Positions 51,973-60,489 of a stretch of DNA of 64,000 nucleotides are shown here, in pieces. Location: NCBI GenBank assembly GCA_045604155.1, contig JAZUNN010000073.1, positions 68,753-132,752 on the forward strand, written 5' to 3'. Numbering within the stretch: the first letter of the stretch is position 1; every line of letters begins with the position of its first letter. This stretch comes from JAISGQ01 sp045604155 (GTDB lineage Bacteria > Bacillota > Clostridia > Oscillospirales > Acutalibacteraceae). A program made the position numbers and the translations under genes. A model generated the notes under the pieces. The model was not told where the DNA came from. It worked only from the letters and a program-made list of their open reading frames with translations, and did not search any database.

Positions 51973-52677
51973 ATGAACGAACAGGAAAGAATTGCGTATT
52001 TTGAAAAATACAACAGCAAAACTCATGTCATAGGCAGAATATTTACAGGACTTCTTCTCGTTCTCTTTCTCGGAGCACCTTTTTTCATGGGAATTTTCCT
52101 CGGCGCAATGCCCGATCTCGGTGCTGTGGGAAAGGCTTTCCTCTCCGTGGGGCTTGTGTGGACAGTCAGCTCGGTTGCTGAATTTTTAATCTACACTCCC
52201 ATGCTGGGTGCAGGCGGCGGATATCTGGCATTTATCACAGGCAATCTTATCAATATGAAGATACCCTGTGCTGTCAATGCCCGTGACACTGTAGGTGCAA
52301 AGACCGGAACTCCCGAAAATGAGATAATTTCCACTCTTTCCATCGCCACATCCTCTCTTGTCACAATTCTGGTACTGGCTCTGGGAGTAGTGCTTCTCAT
52401 CCCTCTCCAGCCCGTGCTTCAGCACCCTGTGCTTGAACCCGCTTTTGACTATGTTGTGCCTGCACTTTTCGGCGCAATGGCTTACAAGTATTTCAGAGGC
52501 AATATGAAGATCGCCATCGTACCTCTTGTGGTAATGAGCGTACTCTTCATTCTTGTGCCCTCTCTTACCTCTGCAACCAGCTTCATGATTATCCCCAGCG
52601 GCATTATCGCAATCGGTCTCTCCATTATCTTCTTCAAGGCTCAGAACAGAAAAGAAAAAGGAGCAGGTGCTGAATAA
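51973..52677 (+). CDS. Polytopic membrane protein, partner of DUF5058
   Basis: 234 residues with about six membrane helices. It contains the loop GAGGGYLAFITGNLINMKIP and CAVNARDTVGAKTGTPENEI, which looks conserved and functional. I do not have a family name. It sits between the DUF5058 and M20 genes: 24 bases after the former, and its TAA stop shares one base with the ATG of the latter. AAAGGAG lies upstream. Its position supports a membrane complex with DUF5058. Confidence 0.78.
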   Translation: MNEQERIAYFEKYNSKTHVIGRIFTGLLLVLFLGAPFFMGIFLGAMPDLGAVGKAFLSVGLVWTVSSVAEFLIYTPMLGAGGGYLAFITGNLINMKIPCAVNARDTVGAKTGTPENEIISTLSIATSSLVTILVLALGVVLLIPLQPVLQHPVLEPAFDYVVPALFGAMAYKYFRGNMKIAIVPLVVMSVLFILVPSLTSATSFMIIPSGIIAIGLSIIFFKAQNRKEKGAGAE

Positions 52678-54134
52678 TGAAGTATGTAAATTATGCTGTT
52701 GCAGCAGTGCTCGGCGTTATTGCACTGCTGGTGTTTCTTCTCATAGTTGCAATTATCCGCACCATTTTCATGGGAAGAAAAAAATCCGATTACAAGCCCG
52801 CTCCCGATAAGGAAAGGGAGGCGCTTTATTCCGAAAAGCTTTCTGAAATGGTTAAGATTGAGACCGTTTCCCACAAAAATCAGACAGATATTTCCCAGTA
52901 TCTCAAGCTTCACGAAAAGCTTTGTGAGCTTTTCCCTCTTGTTCATGAAAAGCTCACAAAAACCGTTATCGACGGAAACCTTCTCTATTTCTGGAAAGGA
53001 AAAAGCAGCGAAAAGCCTATTGTTCTCATGAGCCATCAGGACGTTGTGCCTGCGGAAGGTGTCTGGGAGCACGAGCCCTTCTCGGGGGACATCGAGGACG
53101 GAAAGGTCTGGGGTCGAGGCACAGGCGATACAAAGGGCTCGGTCATGGCATTTTTCCAGGCGGTTGAGGAGCTTCTTGAAAGTGGCTACGAGCCTGCCTG
53201 CGATGTATATCTCGTTTCCTCATGCACCGAGGAATGGGGTGGTGACGGCGCTCCCAAGCTGGTCAACGAGTTAAAAAAGCGCAATGTAAAGCCTTATCTT
53301 GTCTGCGACGAGGGCGGCGGAATAATCTCCGAGCCCGTTGGCGGAATCAAGGGCAATTACGCTATGATAGGTGTTTTTGAAAAGGGCAAGGGCGATATCC
53401 GATTCACCGCACGAAGCAACGGCGGTCACTCCAGTACACCTCCCAGAAATACACCTATTCCCCGTCTTGCCGCATTTATCACCGATGTTGAGCACAGCAA
53501 AAAGTTCAAGAAAAAATTCCTTCCCGAGGTTTCGTCCATGTTTGGCAGACTCTCCCGCTATGCACCCTTCCCTCTCCGTCTTGTAATGGGTAATCTCTGG
53601 TATTTCAAGCCTCTTATGAAGGCTGTCATTCCCATGATTTCCTCTCAGGCAGGTGCAATGCTCAGGACCACCGTTGCATTTACAATGCAGTCCGGATCCG
53701 ATGCGGAAAATGTTCTTCCTCAGGAGGCAAGTGTCTGCATAAATACACGCTATATCCCTCATCAGGGCGAGGAAAAGACTCTGAAGATTCTCAGGAAGTA
53801 CGCAAAGAAGCACGGTCTTGAGATGGAAATACTCTCCACTACCGATTATTCCGCTCCTGCCGATATCAACGGCAGACCCTTCAAGCAGGTGGAGGAAACC
53901 ATCGCTGAAACATTCCCCGGCCTTGCAAGCAGCCCTTATGTTGTGCTTGGCGGCACCGATGCTCATTTCTTCCAGGAAATCTGCGACAACTGCGTCCGCT
54001 TTGCGCCTCTTATCTACGGACCTGAGCAGATGAAGGGCATGCACGGACTCAATGAAAATATTGAGTGCAGCTGTCTTCCCGGCGCTGTGGATTTCTATAA
54101 GAATCTCATTAAAAAGCAGGAAGAAAATCTTTAA
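52677..54134 (+). CDS. M20 family metallopeptidase, membrane-anchored (carboxypeptidase/dipeptidase-like)
   Basis: 485 residues. An N-terminal membrane helix at about 6-30 precedes the M20 domain. Metal ligands and catalytic residues: His120 and Asp122 in MSHQDVVPAEG, Asp151 in GRGTGDTKG, Glu185-Glu186 in SSCTEEWGGDG, Asp211/Glu212 in VCDEGG, and His in LGGTDAHFF near 441. A dimerisation domain spans about 225-345. It is similar to CPS1/PepV-type enzymes that hydrolyse peptides or N-acyl amino acids using two zinc ions. The one-base stop/start overlap with the previous gene implies joint function with the two membrane proteins. Confidence 0.9.
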   Translation: MKYVNYAVAAVLGVIALLVFLLIVAIIRTIFMGRKKSDYKPAPDKEREALYSEKLSEMVKIETVSHKNQTDISQYLKLHEKLCELFPLVHEKLTKTVIDGNLLYFWKGKSSEKPIVLMSHQDVVPAEGVWEHEPFSGDIEDGKVWGRGTGDTKGSVMAFFQAVEELLESGYEPACDVYLVSSCTEEWGGDGAPKLVNELKKRNVKPYLVCDEGGGIISEPVGGIKGNYAMIGVFEKGKGDIRFTARSNGGHSSTPPRNTPIPRLAAFITDVEHSKKFKKKFLPEVSSMFGRLSRYAPFPLRLVMGNLWYFKPLMKAVIPMISSQAGAMLRTTVAFTMQSGSDAENVLPQEASVCINTRYIPHQGEEKTLKILRKYAKKHGLEMEILSTTDYSAPADINGRPFKQVEETIAETFPGLASSPYVVLGGTDAHFFQEICDNCVRFAPLIYGPEQMKGMHGLNENIECSCLPGAVDFYKNLIKKQEENL

Positions 54135-54145
54135 ATATACTGAAG

Positions 54146-54176
54146 AAAAAGCCACCGAAATCGGTGGCTTTTTCCT
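54146..54176 (+). terminator. Terminator after the M20 gene
   Basis: AAAAGCCACCGA pairs with TCGGTGGCTTTT across two bases and is followed by a T-rich tract. Confidence 0.85.
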
Positions 54177-54213
54177 TTTTTTATATCACGGAATTTCTCT
54201 CTGATATGCAGAA

Positions 54214-54246
54214 ATCCGCCTGATTGTAAATTTCAATCAGGCGGAT
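54214..54246 (-). terminator. Terminator after the FMN_bind-like gene
   Basis: ATCCGCCTGATTG pairs with CAATCAGGCGGAT across seven bases. The T-tract on the minus strand is short (TTTC). Confidence 0.6.
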
Positions 54247-54254
54247 AATTTCTT

Positions 54255-54752
54255 TTATGCCGTGGGTGCGGTTGTGGAAAGTCCCGTCAGTGCTGCTTCC
54301 ACCGTTTTCAGAAGGACAAGCTCGCTGTAGTCCCTCTGTGCATCGGGGGTGTTGAGCATCTGATATTTTATTATGTCCTGAAAAAGGGCTTCTGCCTTTT
54401 CAGTGCTTATGTTTTCGTAATCGTATATGGCTATTTCCGTCATTTCTCCTTCGGATACGGTGACGCCTACGGTTGCAGACATACTGCCGCTGTCGTATCG
54501 TGCATAGTAGATTCCGTCGGGGATATAGGTGGTGTCCACCTCGTTGACAAAGGTGTCGCTTTCGACAAAGTATCTGTCACCCTCCATTTTGAGCTTGGAG
54601 ATAACCCATATTGCAAGGGGAATGGATATTACAAGGGCTATGATGATGCTGAGCTTCACGGTGCCTATGCGCTTTGGCTTCTGATATGTTCCGCTGCGCT
54701 TTGCTTTCTGCTCTTTTTTCTTTGCCTGCTGTTCCTTGCTGAAATTGCCCAC
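54255..54752 (-). CDS. Single-pass membrane protein with FMN_bind-like domain
   Basis: 165 residues: a Lys-rich cytoplasmic N-terminus (1-30), one membrane helix (about 33-52), and an extracellular domain of about 110 residues with the FMN_bind pattern DGIYYARYDSGSMSATVGVT, GEMTEIAIYDYENI, then a final helix. The S/T-G-A-T flavin attachment motif is absent; the equivalent place reads DAQRDYSELVLLKTVEAALT. So either it is a degenerate FMN_bind domain or the likeness is superficial. The gene is alone, with an AAGAGGG ribosome binding site. Confidence 0.6.
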   Translation of the reverse strand: MGNFSKEQQAKKKEQKAKRSGTYQKPKRIGTVKLSIIIALVISIPLAIWVISKLKMEGDRYFVESDTFVNEVDTTYIPDGIYYARYDSGSMSATVGVTVSEGEMTEIAIYDYENISTEKAEALFQDIIKYQMLNTPDAQRDYSELVLLKTVEAALTGLSTTAPTA

Positions 54753-54881
54753 AGTGTCGCCCTCTTTCTTTTCTGGTGGTTTAAATTATAGCGGCAAAGA
54801 GGTATAAAGTCAATGACAGTGAGAACGTGATGGACGAGGGATTTGTGTGGGATTCGGGACGGGTGGGTCACGGAACGGCGC

Positions 54882-54913
54882 AAAAACACCGCAAGGGATT
54901 TCCCTTGCGGTGT
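54882..54913 (-). terminator. Terminator after rny
   Basis: ACACCGCAAGGGA pairs with TCCCTTGCGGTGT across two bases. On the minus strand a TTTTTG tract follows. Confidence 0.88.
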
Positions 54914-54949
54914 GATCTGCTGTTTCGCTCTATATCATTTTTGTCAGAA

Positions 54950-56506
54950 TTATTTTGCGTAGTCAATAGTTCTGCTTTCACGGATGATATTGACCTTGAT
55001 CTGACCGGGATAGTCAAGCTCATTTTCGATCTTCTGACAGATCTCACGGGCAATAAGTGCCATATTGTCGTCCTTGACGACCTCGGGCTTGACCATTACG
55101 CGGATCTCACGACCTGCCTGGATTGCAAAGCAGCGCTCAACGCCTTCAAAGCTGTTTGCGATTTCCTCAAGCTGCTGGAGTCTGCGTATGTAGTTTTCCA
55201 GATTCTCTCGACGTGCTCCGGGACGTGCTGCGGAAATAGCATCCGCTGCCTGAACAAGTATATCGAGAATTCCGCTGGGCTCTACATCGTTGTGATGAGC
55301 CTGAATTGCGTGTACGATAGCGTCGGACTCCTTGTATTTCTTTGCGTACTCAACGCCCAGGCTTACGTGGGTGCCTTCCATTTCATGGTCAAGACCCTTG
55401 CCTATATCGTGAAGGAGACCTGCTCTGCGTGCCTGAGTGGGATTGAGACCCAGCTCGGTTGCCATAAGTCCTGCGAGGTAGGATACCTCAAGGGAGTGGA
55501 TAAGAACATTCTGTCCGTAACTGGTGCGGTAACGCAGCCGACCAATCAGCTTGACAAGCTCGGGATGCAGTCCGATGACGCCGGATTCCAGCACGGCACG
55601 TTCGCCTTCTGCCTTCATGGTGGCCTCAACATCTCTGCGAGCCTTTTCGATGGTTTCTTCGATTCTGGACGGATGAATTCTTCCGTCATTGATAAGTCTT
55701 TCCAGTGCCTGACGTGCAATTTCTCGTCTTACGGGGTCATAGCAGGAAAGGGTGATTGCTTCGGGTGTATCGTCGATGATAAGGTCGACTCCTGTGAGAG
55801 TTTCTATCGCACGGATATTTCTGCCCTCACGTCCGATGATTCTGCCCTTCATTTCGTCATTGGGCAGCGGGACTACGGAAACGGTAGCCTCTACAACATG
55901 GTCTGCAGCGCAGCGCTGGATTGCCTGAGAAATGATCTCTCTTGCCTTTGCGTCGCACTCGTCCTTGGTCTTCTGCTCGAAGGCTTGAATCTTCATTGCC
56001 TTCTCGTGGGTCAGCTCATTGTCAAGAACATTGAGCAGGTGAGCCTTTGCCTGCTCCTCGGTGAATCCGGAAATGCGCTCTGCATATTCCTTCTGGAGTC
56101 TTTTGTAGTCCTCTGCCTCCTGAAGCTTTGTATCTGCCTGTGCAAGCTTTTCTGCAAGCGCCTGCTCCTTCTTTTCGAAGTTTTCCATCTTCTTGTCGAG
56201 GGTTTCTTCCTTCTGGGTGAGCTTGCGCTCCTGACGCTGGACTTCTTTTCTGCGCTCGGAAAGCTCTTTGTCGCTTTCGTTGCGGAGTCTGTGGATTTCA
56301 TCCTTGCCTTCAAGAATAGCCTCTTTCTTACGTGCTTCGGCTGCCTTGTAGGCATCGTTTACAATTCTTCTTGCTTCTTCTTCAGCAGAACCGGTTATGC
56401 GTTCTGCTGTTCTTTTTCTCTGTTCAATGCCAAGATAAAACCCGACTGCACCGGTCAGAGCCGCTGCAGCAAGGCATATCAGCAGTACCCAATACCATGC
56501 TAACAA
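54950..56506 (-). CDS. rny: Ribonuclease Y
   Basis: 518 residues with the full RNase Y layout: N-terminal membrane helix (about 5-27), a long charged coiled coil (28-200), KH domain (KGRIIGREGRNIRAIETLTG), and HD domain with LLHDIGKGLDHE (metal-binding His-Asp). It is the main endoribonuclease starting mRNA decay in Firmicutes, anchored at the inner face of the membrane. The length is normal. GGAGG lies upstream of the ATG at 56506. The gene has its own promoter and a leader of about 170 nt. Confidence 0.96.
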   Translation of the reverse strand: MLAWYWVLLICLAAAALTGAVGFYLGIEQRKRTAERITGSAEEEARRIVNDAYKAAEARKKEAILEGKDEIHRLRNESDKELSERRKEVQRQERKLTQKEETLDKKMENFEKKEQALAEKLAQADTKLQEAEDYKRLQKEYAERISGFTEEQAKAHLLNVLDNELTHEKAMKIQAFEQKTKDECDAKAREIISQAIQRCAADHVVEATVSVVPLPNDEMKGRIIGREGRNIRAIETLTGVDLIIDDTPEAITLSCYDPVRREIARQALERLINDGRIHPSRIEETIEKARRDVEATMKAEGERAVLESGVIGLHPELVKLIGRLRYRTSYGQNVLIHSLEVSYLAGLMATELGLNPTQARRAGLLHDIGKGLDHEMEGTHVSLGVEYAKKYKESDAIVHAIQAHHNDVEPSGILDILVQAADAISAARPGARRENLENYIRRLQQLEEIANSFEGVERCFAIQAGREIRVMVKPEVVKDDNMALIAREICQKIENELDYPGQIKVNIIRESRTIDYAK

Positions 56507-56707
56507 TGGTACATTTCCTCCTTATTCTTAAGAATTCTTTTAATATAGGAATGTTTGTAAAAAATCATTGCCAAAGGGTGCGTTACGTCCTGTTGGCGGA
56601 GCTTCTTCCGTTTAATGCCTGCGGCGCTGACGAAGTACGCAGCAGAAGATAGACGTGTAGAATACACTCCAATGTATACTATATCTCAAATTATGTACAT
56701 TTGTCAA
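56507..56707 (-). promoter_or_regulatory. Promoter and long leader of rny
   Basis: On the minus strand TTGACA (56702-56707) and TATAGT (56678-56683) are 18 bp apart. The remaining leader of about 165 nt to the rny start contains a G+C-rich part at 56580-56655 that may fold. I do not recognise a known riboswitch. The stretch 56708-56900 holds only the upstream region of the next gene, without a clear promoter. Confidence 0.6.
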
Positions 56708-56900
56708 GGAAAAACGGAAGAATCAGGTTAATAAATTGGAGATATTGCAGAGAAAAATCTGCTCAAATCCTTCTTTCTGTATTCTTAGCTGAAGAATATG
56801 TGAACAAACTGTTACATAATTGTAGTTGTTTTTCTTTGAAAAGTATTGTAAAATATATCTGCATAAATTTCCCATTATCAAAAACGGGGTGATATTTATA

Positions 56901-58718
56901 ATGAAAAAGATTTTTGTAAAACGCATATTTTCCGTTATGCTTGCCGCTGCAATGCTTTTCTCCATAACTGCACTCTGCGGCTGTGAGGAAATCCTTTCCT
57001 ATACCTTCGATGACATGGAAGCATACAACGACTTCTACGGCACCGAGGATGACAGCTACGACTCCATCTACGACGATTACGATGAGGACTACGACTACAG
57101 CTACGGCGGCTACAGCCAGGACGATTACATCGCCTTTGACTACGGCGATGACGACAGCTATGAGCAGAATACAGTTGTCGATACGGAGGACACCGTTGAA
57201 ACAAACGAGGCTGCCGAGGCTATAACCTCCATGTTCTCCGACACCGTTGTCCGTGAGAAGGGCACGAAGATAATCGGCAACAATCAGGATAAGGTCACCA
57301 TCATGATCATGATGAACGGCTCAAATCTTGAATCCGATTACGGCTGCGCTACCGCAGACCTCAAGGAGATTCTCGCTGCTGACCTTTCCGACAATGTAAA
57401 CATTGTAATCCAGACCATCGGCACAAAGAGATGGCAGGTTGACGGCATTTCAAGCTCCACTTCCCAGAGATATCTTGTCACCGACGGCAAGCTTACCAGA
57501 ATCGAAAGTGACCTGGGCGACCTTGATGTCGGCAAGGCTGACACACTCAGTGATTTTGTCACCTACTGCAGCAAGAATTATCCCGCAAACAGAAATATGC
57601 TTATTTTCTGGAATCATGGCGGCGGCATAATATACGGCTTCGGCTACGATGACACCAGCTATTTCTCCGACGACAGCCTTAATGTTGACGAAATCCAGCA
57701 GGCACTTTCAAAGTCCGGCGTATACTTCGATTTCATCGGCTTTGACGCTTGTATCATGGGTGGTATAGAAACTGCCTGCGCACTCTATGACTTCGCTGAC
57801 TATCTCATCGCTTCCGAGGACTTCGAGTCTGCCGACGGCTGGGAATACACCCGCTGGCTCTCCGCACTCGGTCAGAATTCCTCTACCCCCACCCCCGATG
57901 TTGCAAAGATTATCTGCGACGATTTTGTAACAGAGTCAAGAAATGCCGATTCCGAGGGTATCCTTTCACTTATCGATCTCGCTTACATGAAGCTGCTCTA
58001 TTCTGCATGGACCAGCTTTGCATACTCCGCTGAAACCGAGCTTCTCAACAGCAACTACAGCTACGAAATGACTCCCTACAACCGTATGGGCAGAGAAAAC
58101 CGCAGCTCTGTTGCAGACCTGAGCGAGTATCACGCAGTCGATATCATGGCTACCGCTTCTTCAATGAATACCGAGGAATCAAAGGCTCTGTCCGATGCTC
58201 TCAGCTATGCAATCGTATATATGAATTCCACCAGCGGCGATAAGGATATGACAGGTCTTTCCGTTACACTCCCCTATGGCAGCAAGTCTGCATACAACGA
58301 GCTGAGCACAATTCTTACAAACTGCGGTTTTGACTCCACCTATGTGGATTTCCTTGAGAAATTCCCCTCTCAGGGTTCAACCAGCAGCTACTATGACTGG
58401 GATGACTACAGCTTTGACGGCTGGAGCACCTATGACCCGGGCTATGACTGGGGCAACTACGATTACTGGGATTCCTGGACCAGCGATTACTTCGGCTGGG
58501 ATTCCTGGAGTTACGATGACAGCTATTATGACGACAGCTATTACGATGACAGCTACTATGGCGACAGTTATTATGATGACAGTTACTACGGCGGCGGTTA
58601 TTACGATGACAGCTATTATGATGACAGCTACTACAGCGGCGATGACTGGTACTATACCGATGACTGGGAAAGCATCTATGATGAGCTCTATGATTATTTC
58701 GGCGACTGGTACTGGTAA
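56901..58718 (+). CDS. Clostripain (C11) family cysteine peptidase lipoprotein with Tyr/Asp repeats
   Basis: 605 residues from the ATG at 56901 (CGGGGTGAT upstream). A longer in-frame start at 56826 would bury the signal peptide. Lipoprotein signal MKKIFVKRIFSVMLAAAMLF, lipobox LCGC. Residues about 35-105 are Asp/Tyr-rich. The C11 caspase-like domain (about 130-480) has MIMMNGSNLESDYG, His239 in FWNHGGG and Cys284 in GFDACIMGG, the catalytic dyad. Residues about 500-605 are a low-complexity Tyr/Asp/Trp/Gly tail with repeated SYYDDSYYDD units. Role: a surface-anchored cysteine peptidase. The aromatic-acidic flanks are unusual for the family. Confidence 0.86.
   Translation: MKKIFVKRIFSVMLAAAMLFSITALCGCEEILSYTFDDMEAYNDFYGTEDDSYDSIYDDYDEDYDYSYGGYSQDDYIAFDYGDDDSYEQNTVVDTEDTVETNEAAEAITSMFSDTVVREKGTKIIGNNQDKVTIMIMMNGSNLESDYGCATADLKEILAADLSDNVNIVIQTIGTKRWQVDGISSSTSQRYLVTDGKLTRIESDLGDLDVGKADTLSDFVTYCSKNYPANRNMLIFWNHGGGIIYGFGYDDTSYFSDDSLNVDEIQQALSKSGVYFDFIGFDACIMGGIETACALYDFADYLIASEDFESADGWEYTRWLSALGQNSSTPTPDVAKIICDDFVTESRNADSEGILSLIDLAYMKLLYSAWTSFAYSAETELLNSNYSYEMTPYNRMGRENRSSVADLSEYHAVDIMATASSMNTEESKALSDALSYAIVYMNSTSGDKDMTGLSVTLPYGSKSAYNELSTILTNCGFDSTYVDFLEKFPSQGSTSSYYDWDDYSFDGWSTYDPGYDWGNYDYWDSWTSDYFGWDSWSYDDSYYDDSYYDDSYYGDSYYDDSYYGGGYYDDSYYDDSYYSGDDWYYTDDWESIYDELYDYFGDWYW
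58505..58640 (+). repeat. Coding low-complexity repeat (SYYDD units)
   Basis: 15- and 30-bp units of the type GATGACAGCTATTA, repeated about nine times in frame, with Gly substitutions in some copies. Confidence 0.8.
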
Positions 58719-58727
58719 ATGATTCTT

Positions 58728-58760
58728 CCTCCCGGCGATTTACCGCCGGGAGGCTTTATT
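58728..58760 (+). terminator. Terminator after the clostripain-like gene
   Basis: CCTCCCGGCG pairs with CGCCGGGAGG across six bases and is followed by CTTTATTTTT. Confidence 0.85.
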
Positions 58761-58786
58761 TTTGAACACAAATTGCACTTTATTCT

Positions 58787-58815
58787 TTGACAATTATATC
58801 ATCATGTCATATAAT
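58787..58815 (+). promoter_or_regulatory. Promoter of the zinc-ribbon membrane protein gene
   Basis: TTGACA (58787-58792) and TATAAT (58810-58815), a consensus pair with a 17-bp spacer. Confidence 0.8.
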
Positions 58816-58868
58816 TATCTTTAAGGAAATATATCATTTTCAAATTTATTTTTTCAGGAGGTTATATT

Positions 58869-59495
58869 ATGGCATTTTTATGGGCATTTCTTTTTATCGG
58901 CGGAATCGTTGCTCTTGAATTACTTTCCCGTTGGGTTATTTCTGTTCCCTCAAACAAGGCAGTCTGCATTCGATACGGAGTCTATATCATTTTAGGCATG
59001 ATCATCTTTGCACTCGGAACATGGGTTATTGAGCCCACCAGAATCGACAGATACGACTATGATTACACCACACCGATCTCCTTTACCGTAGCAGGTATTG
59101 TTTATATGGTTTTCGGCGTCGCAACTTATCTTCACAACATATATATGCGCCTGTGTGATATTGCTGACAACACCGAGAGCTTTATCGTCAGATTCAATGC
59201 AAAGGAAAAGGAAACAGCATCACACACCTGCTCAAACTGCAATACCGCATGGGTTGGCTCGTCTTCTGTTTGTCCTTCCTGCGGCGCAAAGGAAGTCAAG
59301 TCAGTTTTTTCTACCTATACCAATCCCACTGTACCAACCTTTGAGACAACAATATGTCCTCTGTGCGGACAGATCACACGCAAGAACGGAAAGTTCTGTC
59401 AGAAATGCGGAAAGAATATGACAGAATCTGTATCTGCAAAACTCGAGGAGGATGATAACTGGACTCCTCCCATCCCCGAGTATGAGGACCAGTAA
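58869..59495 (+). CDS. Membrane protein with two C-terminal zinc ribbons
   Basis: 208 residues: three membrane helices (about 3-22, 35-57, 74-95) followed by a cytoplasmic part with two zinc ribbons, CSNCNTAWVGSSSVCPSCG (about 121-139) and CPLCGQITRKNGKFCQKCG (about 162-180), and an acidic tail. It is typical of uncharacterised zinc-ribbon membrane proteins of Clostridia; no function is known. AGGAGG precedes the ATG, and a consensus promoter lies just upstream. Confidence 0.75.
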   Translation: MAFLWAFLFIGGIVALELLSRWVISVPSNKAVCIRYGVYIILGMIIFALGTWVIEPTRIDRYDYDYTTPISFTVAGIVYMVFGVATYLHNIYMRLCDIADNTESFIVRFNAKEKETASHTCSNCNTAWVGSSSVCPSCGAKEVKSVFSTYTNPTVPTFETTICPLCGQITRKNGKFCQKCGKNMTESVSAKLEEDDNWTPPIPEYEDQ

Positions 59496-59510
59496 ATAAC
59501 ACAATCAATT

Positions 59511-59548
59511 ACAGGGAGAAGAACAAGAGTGTTCTTCTCCCTGTTTCC
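59511..59548 (+). terminator. Terminator after the zinc-ribbon gene
   Basis: ACAGGGAGAAGAAC pairs with GTTCTTCTCCCTGT across six bases, followed by TTTCC. Confidence 0.82.
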
Positions 59549-59621
59549 TTCTCCCTTGATTCCGCTCGGAAAGTATGGTAAAATCCATTTGCTACAACAT
59601 TTCACCTGCGGAGGTCATGTC

Positions 59622-60446
59622 ATGTACGAAATCGACAAGCGCAAGGTCGCAATGGTCATTGCCGTACCGGTTGTGCTGATTCTCATAATCGCTGTCATTC
59701 TCAGTATGTCCTGCAGCCACTCGAAAAACACCGACCGATGGAACGGCGAATGGAACCGTGAGGGTGACTCCACCTTTTCAAGGGCTTCAATCAATATCTA
59801 TGATGCTGACAGCAAGGGCTTCTTTTTTGATGTTAACATCCATAACGGCAACACCGTTGCCGACTCAAAGGGACTTTATGCCGCTTTCCACGGCGGAGAT
59901 TACAACTACGCCACCTTTGAAATTGCAGATACTGATGCCTATGTTGAGTTCAATCTCACCGATGAGGGCATGACGGTCGGCTTCATAAGCAAATCAACTG
60001 TGCAGTGGGACGTCATAGAAGGCTTTTCCTACGGCGCAAACATTGAGGGCGTTTATATTTACGGAGATGTTGAGTACCTCAACACAAGCCTTTCACAGAT
60101 GGAGATAATGAGCGAGGAGAGGGATGAAATTCTCACCCGTGCGCTCACCGACGACCAGTATGCCCGTATTATGGACTGCTTCCAGATGTGGAGCACCGGC
60201 AGAAATGAAAATGTTGCCGCAGACATCTATTACGGAATGGTCACAGGCAACGATTACGCCGCAATCGTCCTCTTCTATGACGACGGCTCTTACAGCATGG
60301 TAATCAGTGAGGACGGCACTCAGAATATGGCATATCTTACAAACAACGAGCTTTACACCACTGAGCTCGGCGCTTATCCTGAGCCTATCCAGCAGTGGCT
60401 TGAGGATTACGAAGCAGCTTATTATGCCACTCAGAATGAATACTGA
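59622..60446 (+). CDS. Single-pass membrane protein, unknown function
   Basis: 274 residues from the ATG at 59622 (GGAGGTCATGTC upstream); the frame is open further upstream through the terminator of the previous gene, which is not credible coding. A short basic N-terminus, a membrane helix at about 10-32 (VAMVIAVPVVLILIIAVILS), then a beta-rich extracellular domain with RWNGEWNREGDSTFSRASIN and a C-terminal acidic helix. A Cys after the helix (SMSCS) might be a lipid site, but the lipobox is poor. I do not recognise a family. Confidence 0.68.
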   Translation: MYEIDKRKVAMVIAVPVVLILIIAVILSMSCSHSKNTDRWNGEWNREGDSTFSRASINIYDADSKGFFFDVNIHNGNTVADSKGLYAAFHGGDYNYATFEIADTDAYVEFNLTDEGMTVGFISKSTVQWDVIEGFSYGANIEGVYIYGDVEYLNTSLSQMEIMSEERDEILTRALTDDQYARIMDCFQMWSTGRNENVAADIYYGMVTGNDYAAIVLFYDDGSYSMVISEDGTQNMAYLTNNELYTTELGAYPEPIQQWLEDYEAAYYATQNEY

Positions 60447-60447
60447 T

Positions 60448-60482
60448 AAAAAAGAGAGATGCTCTGAGCATCTCTCTTTTTT
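60448..60482. terminator. Bidirectional terminator
   Basis: AAAAAAGAGAGATGCTC pairs with GAGCATCTCTCTTTTTT almost without a loop. It serves both converging genes. Confidence 0.88.
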
Positions 60483-60489
60483 GCGTCTG

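Noticed and set aside
54827..56503. A plus-strand frame of 558 codons opposite rny
   Set aside because: RNase Y on the minus strand is unmistakable. The opposite frame is Cys/Leu-rich without domain features.
58505..58640. Short tandem repeats considered as a non-coding satellite
   Set aside because: They stay in frame and encode the SYYDD tail of the clostripain-like protein.
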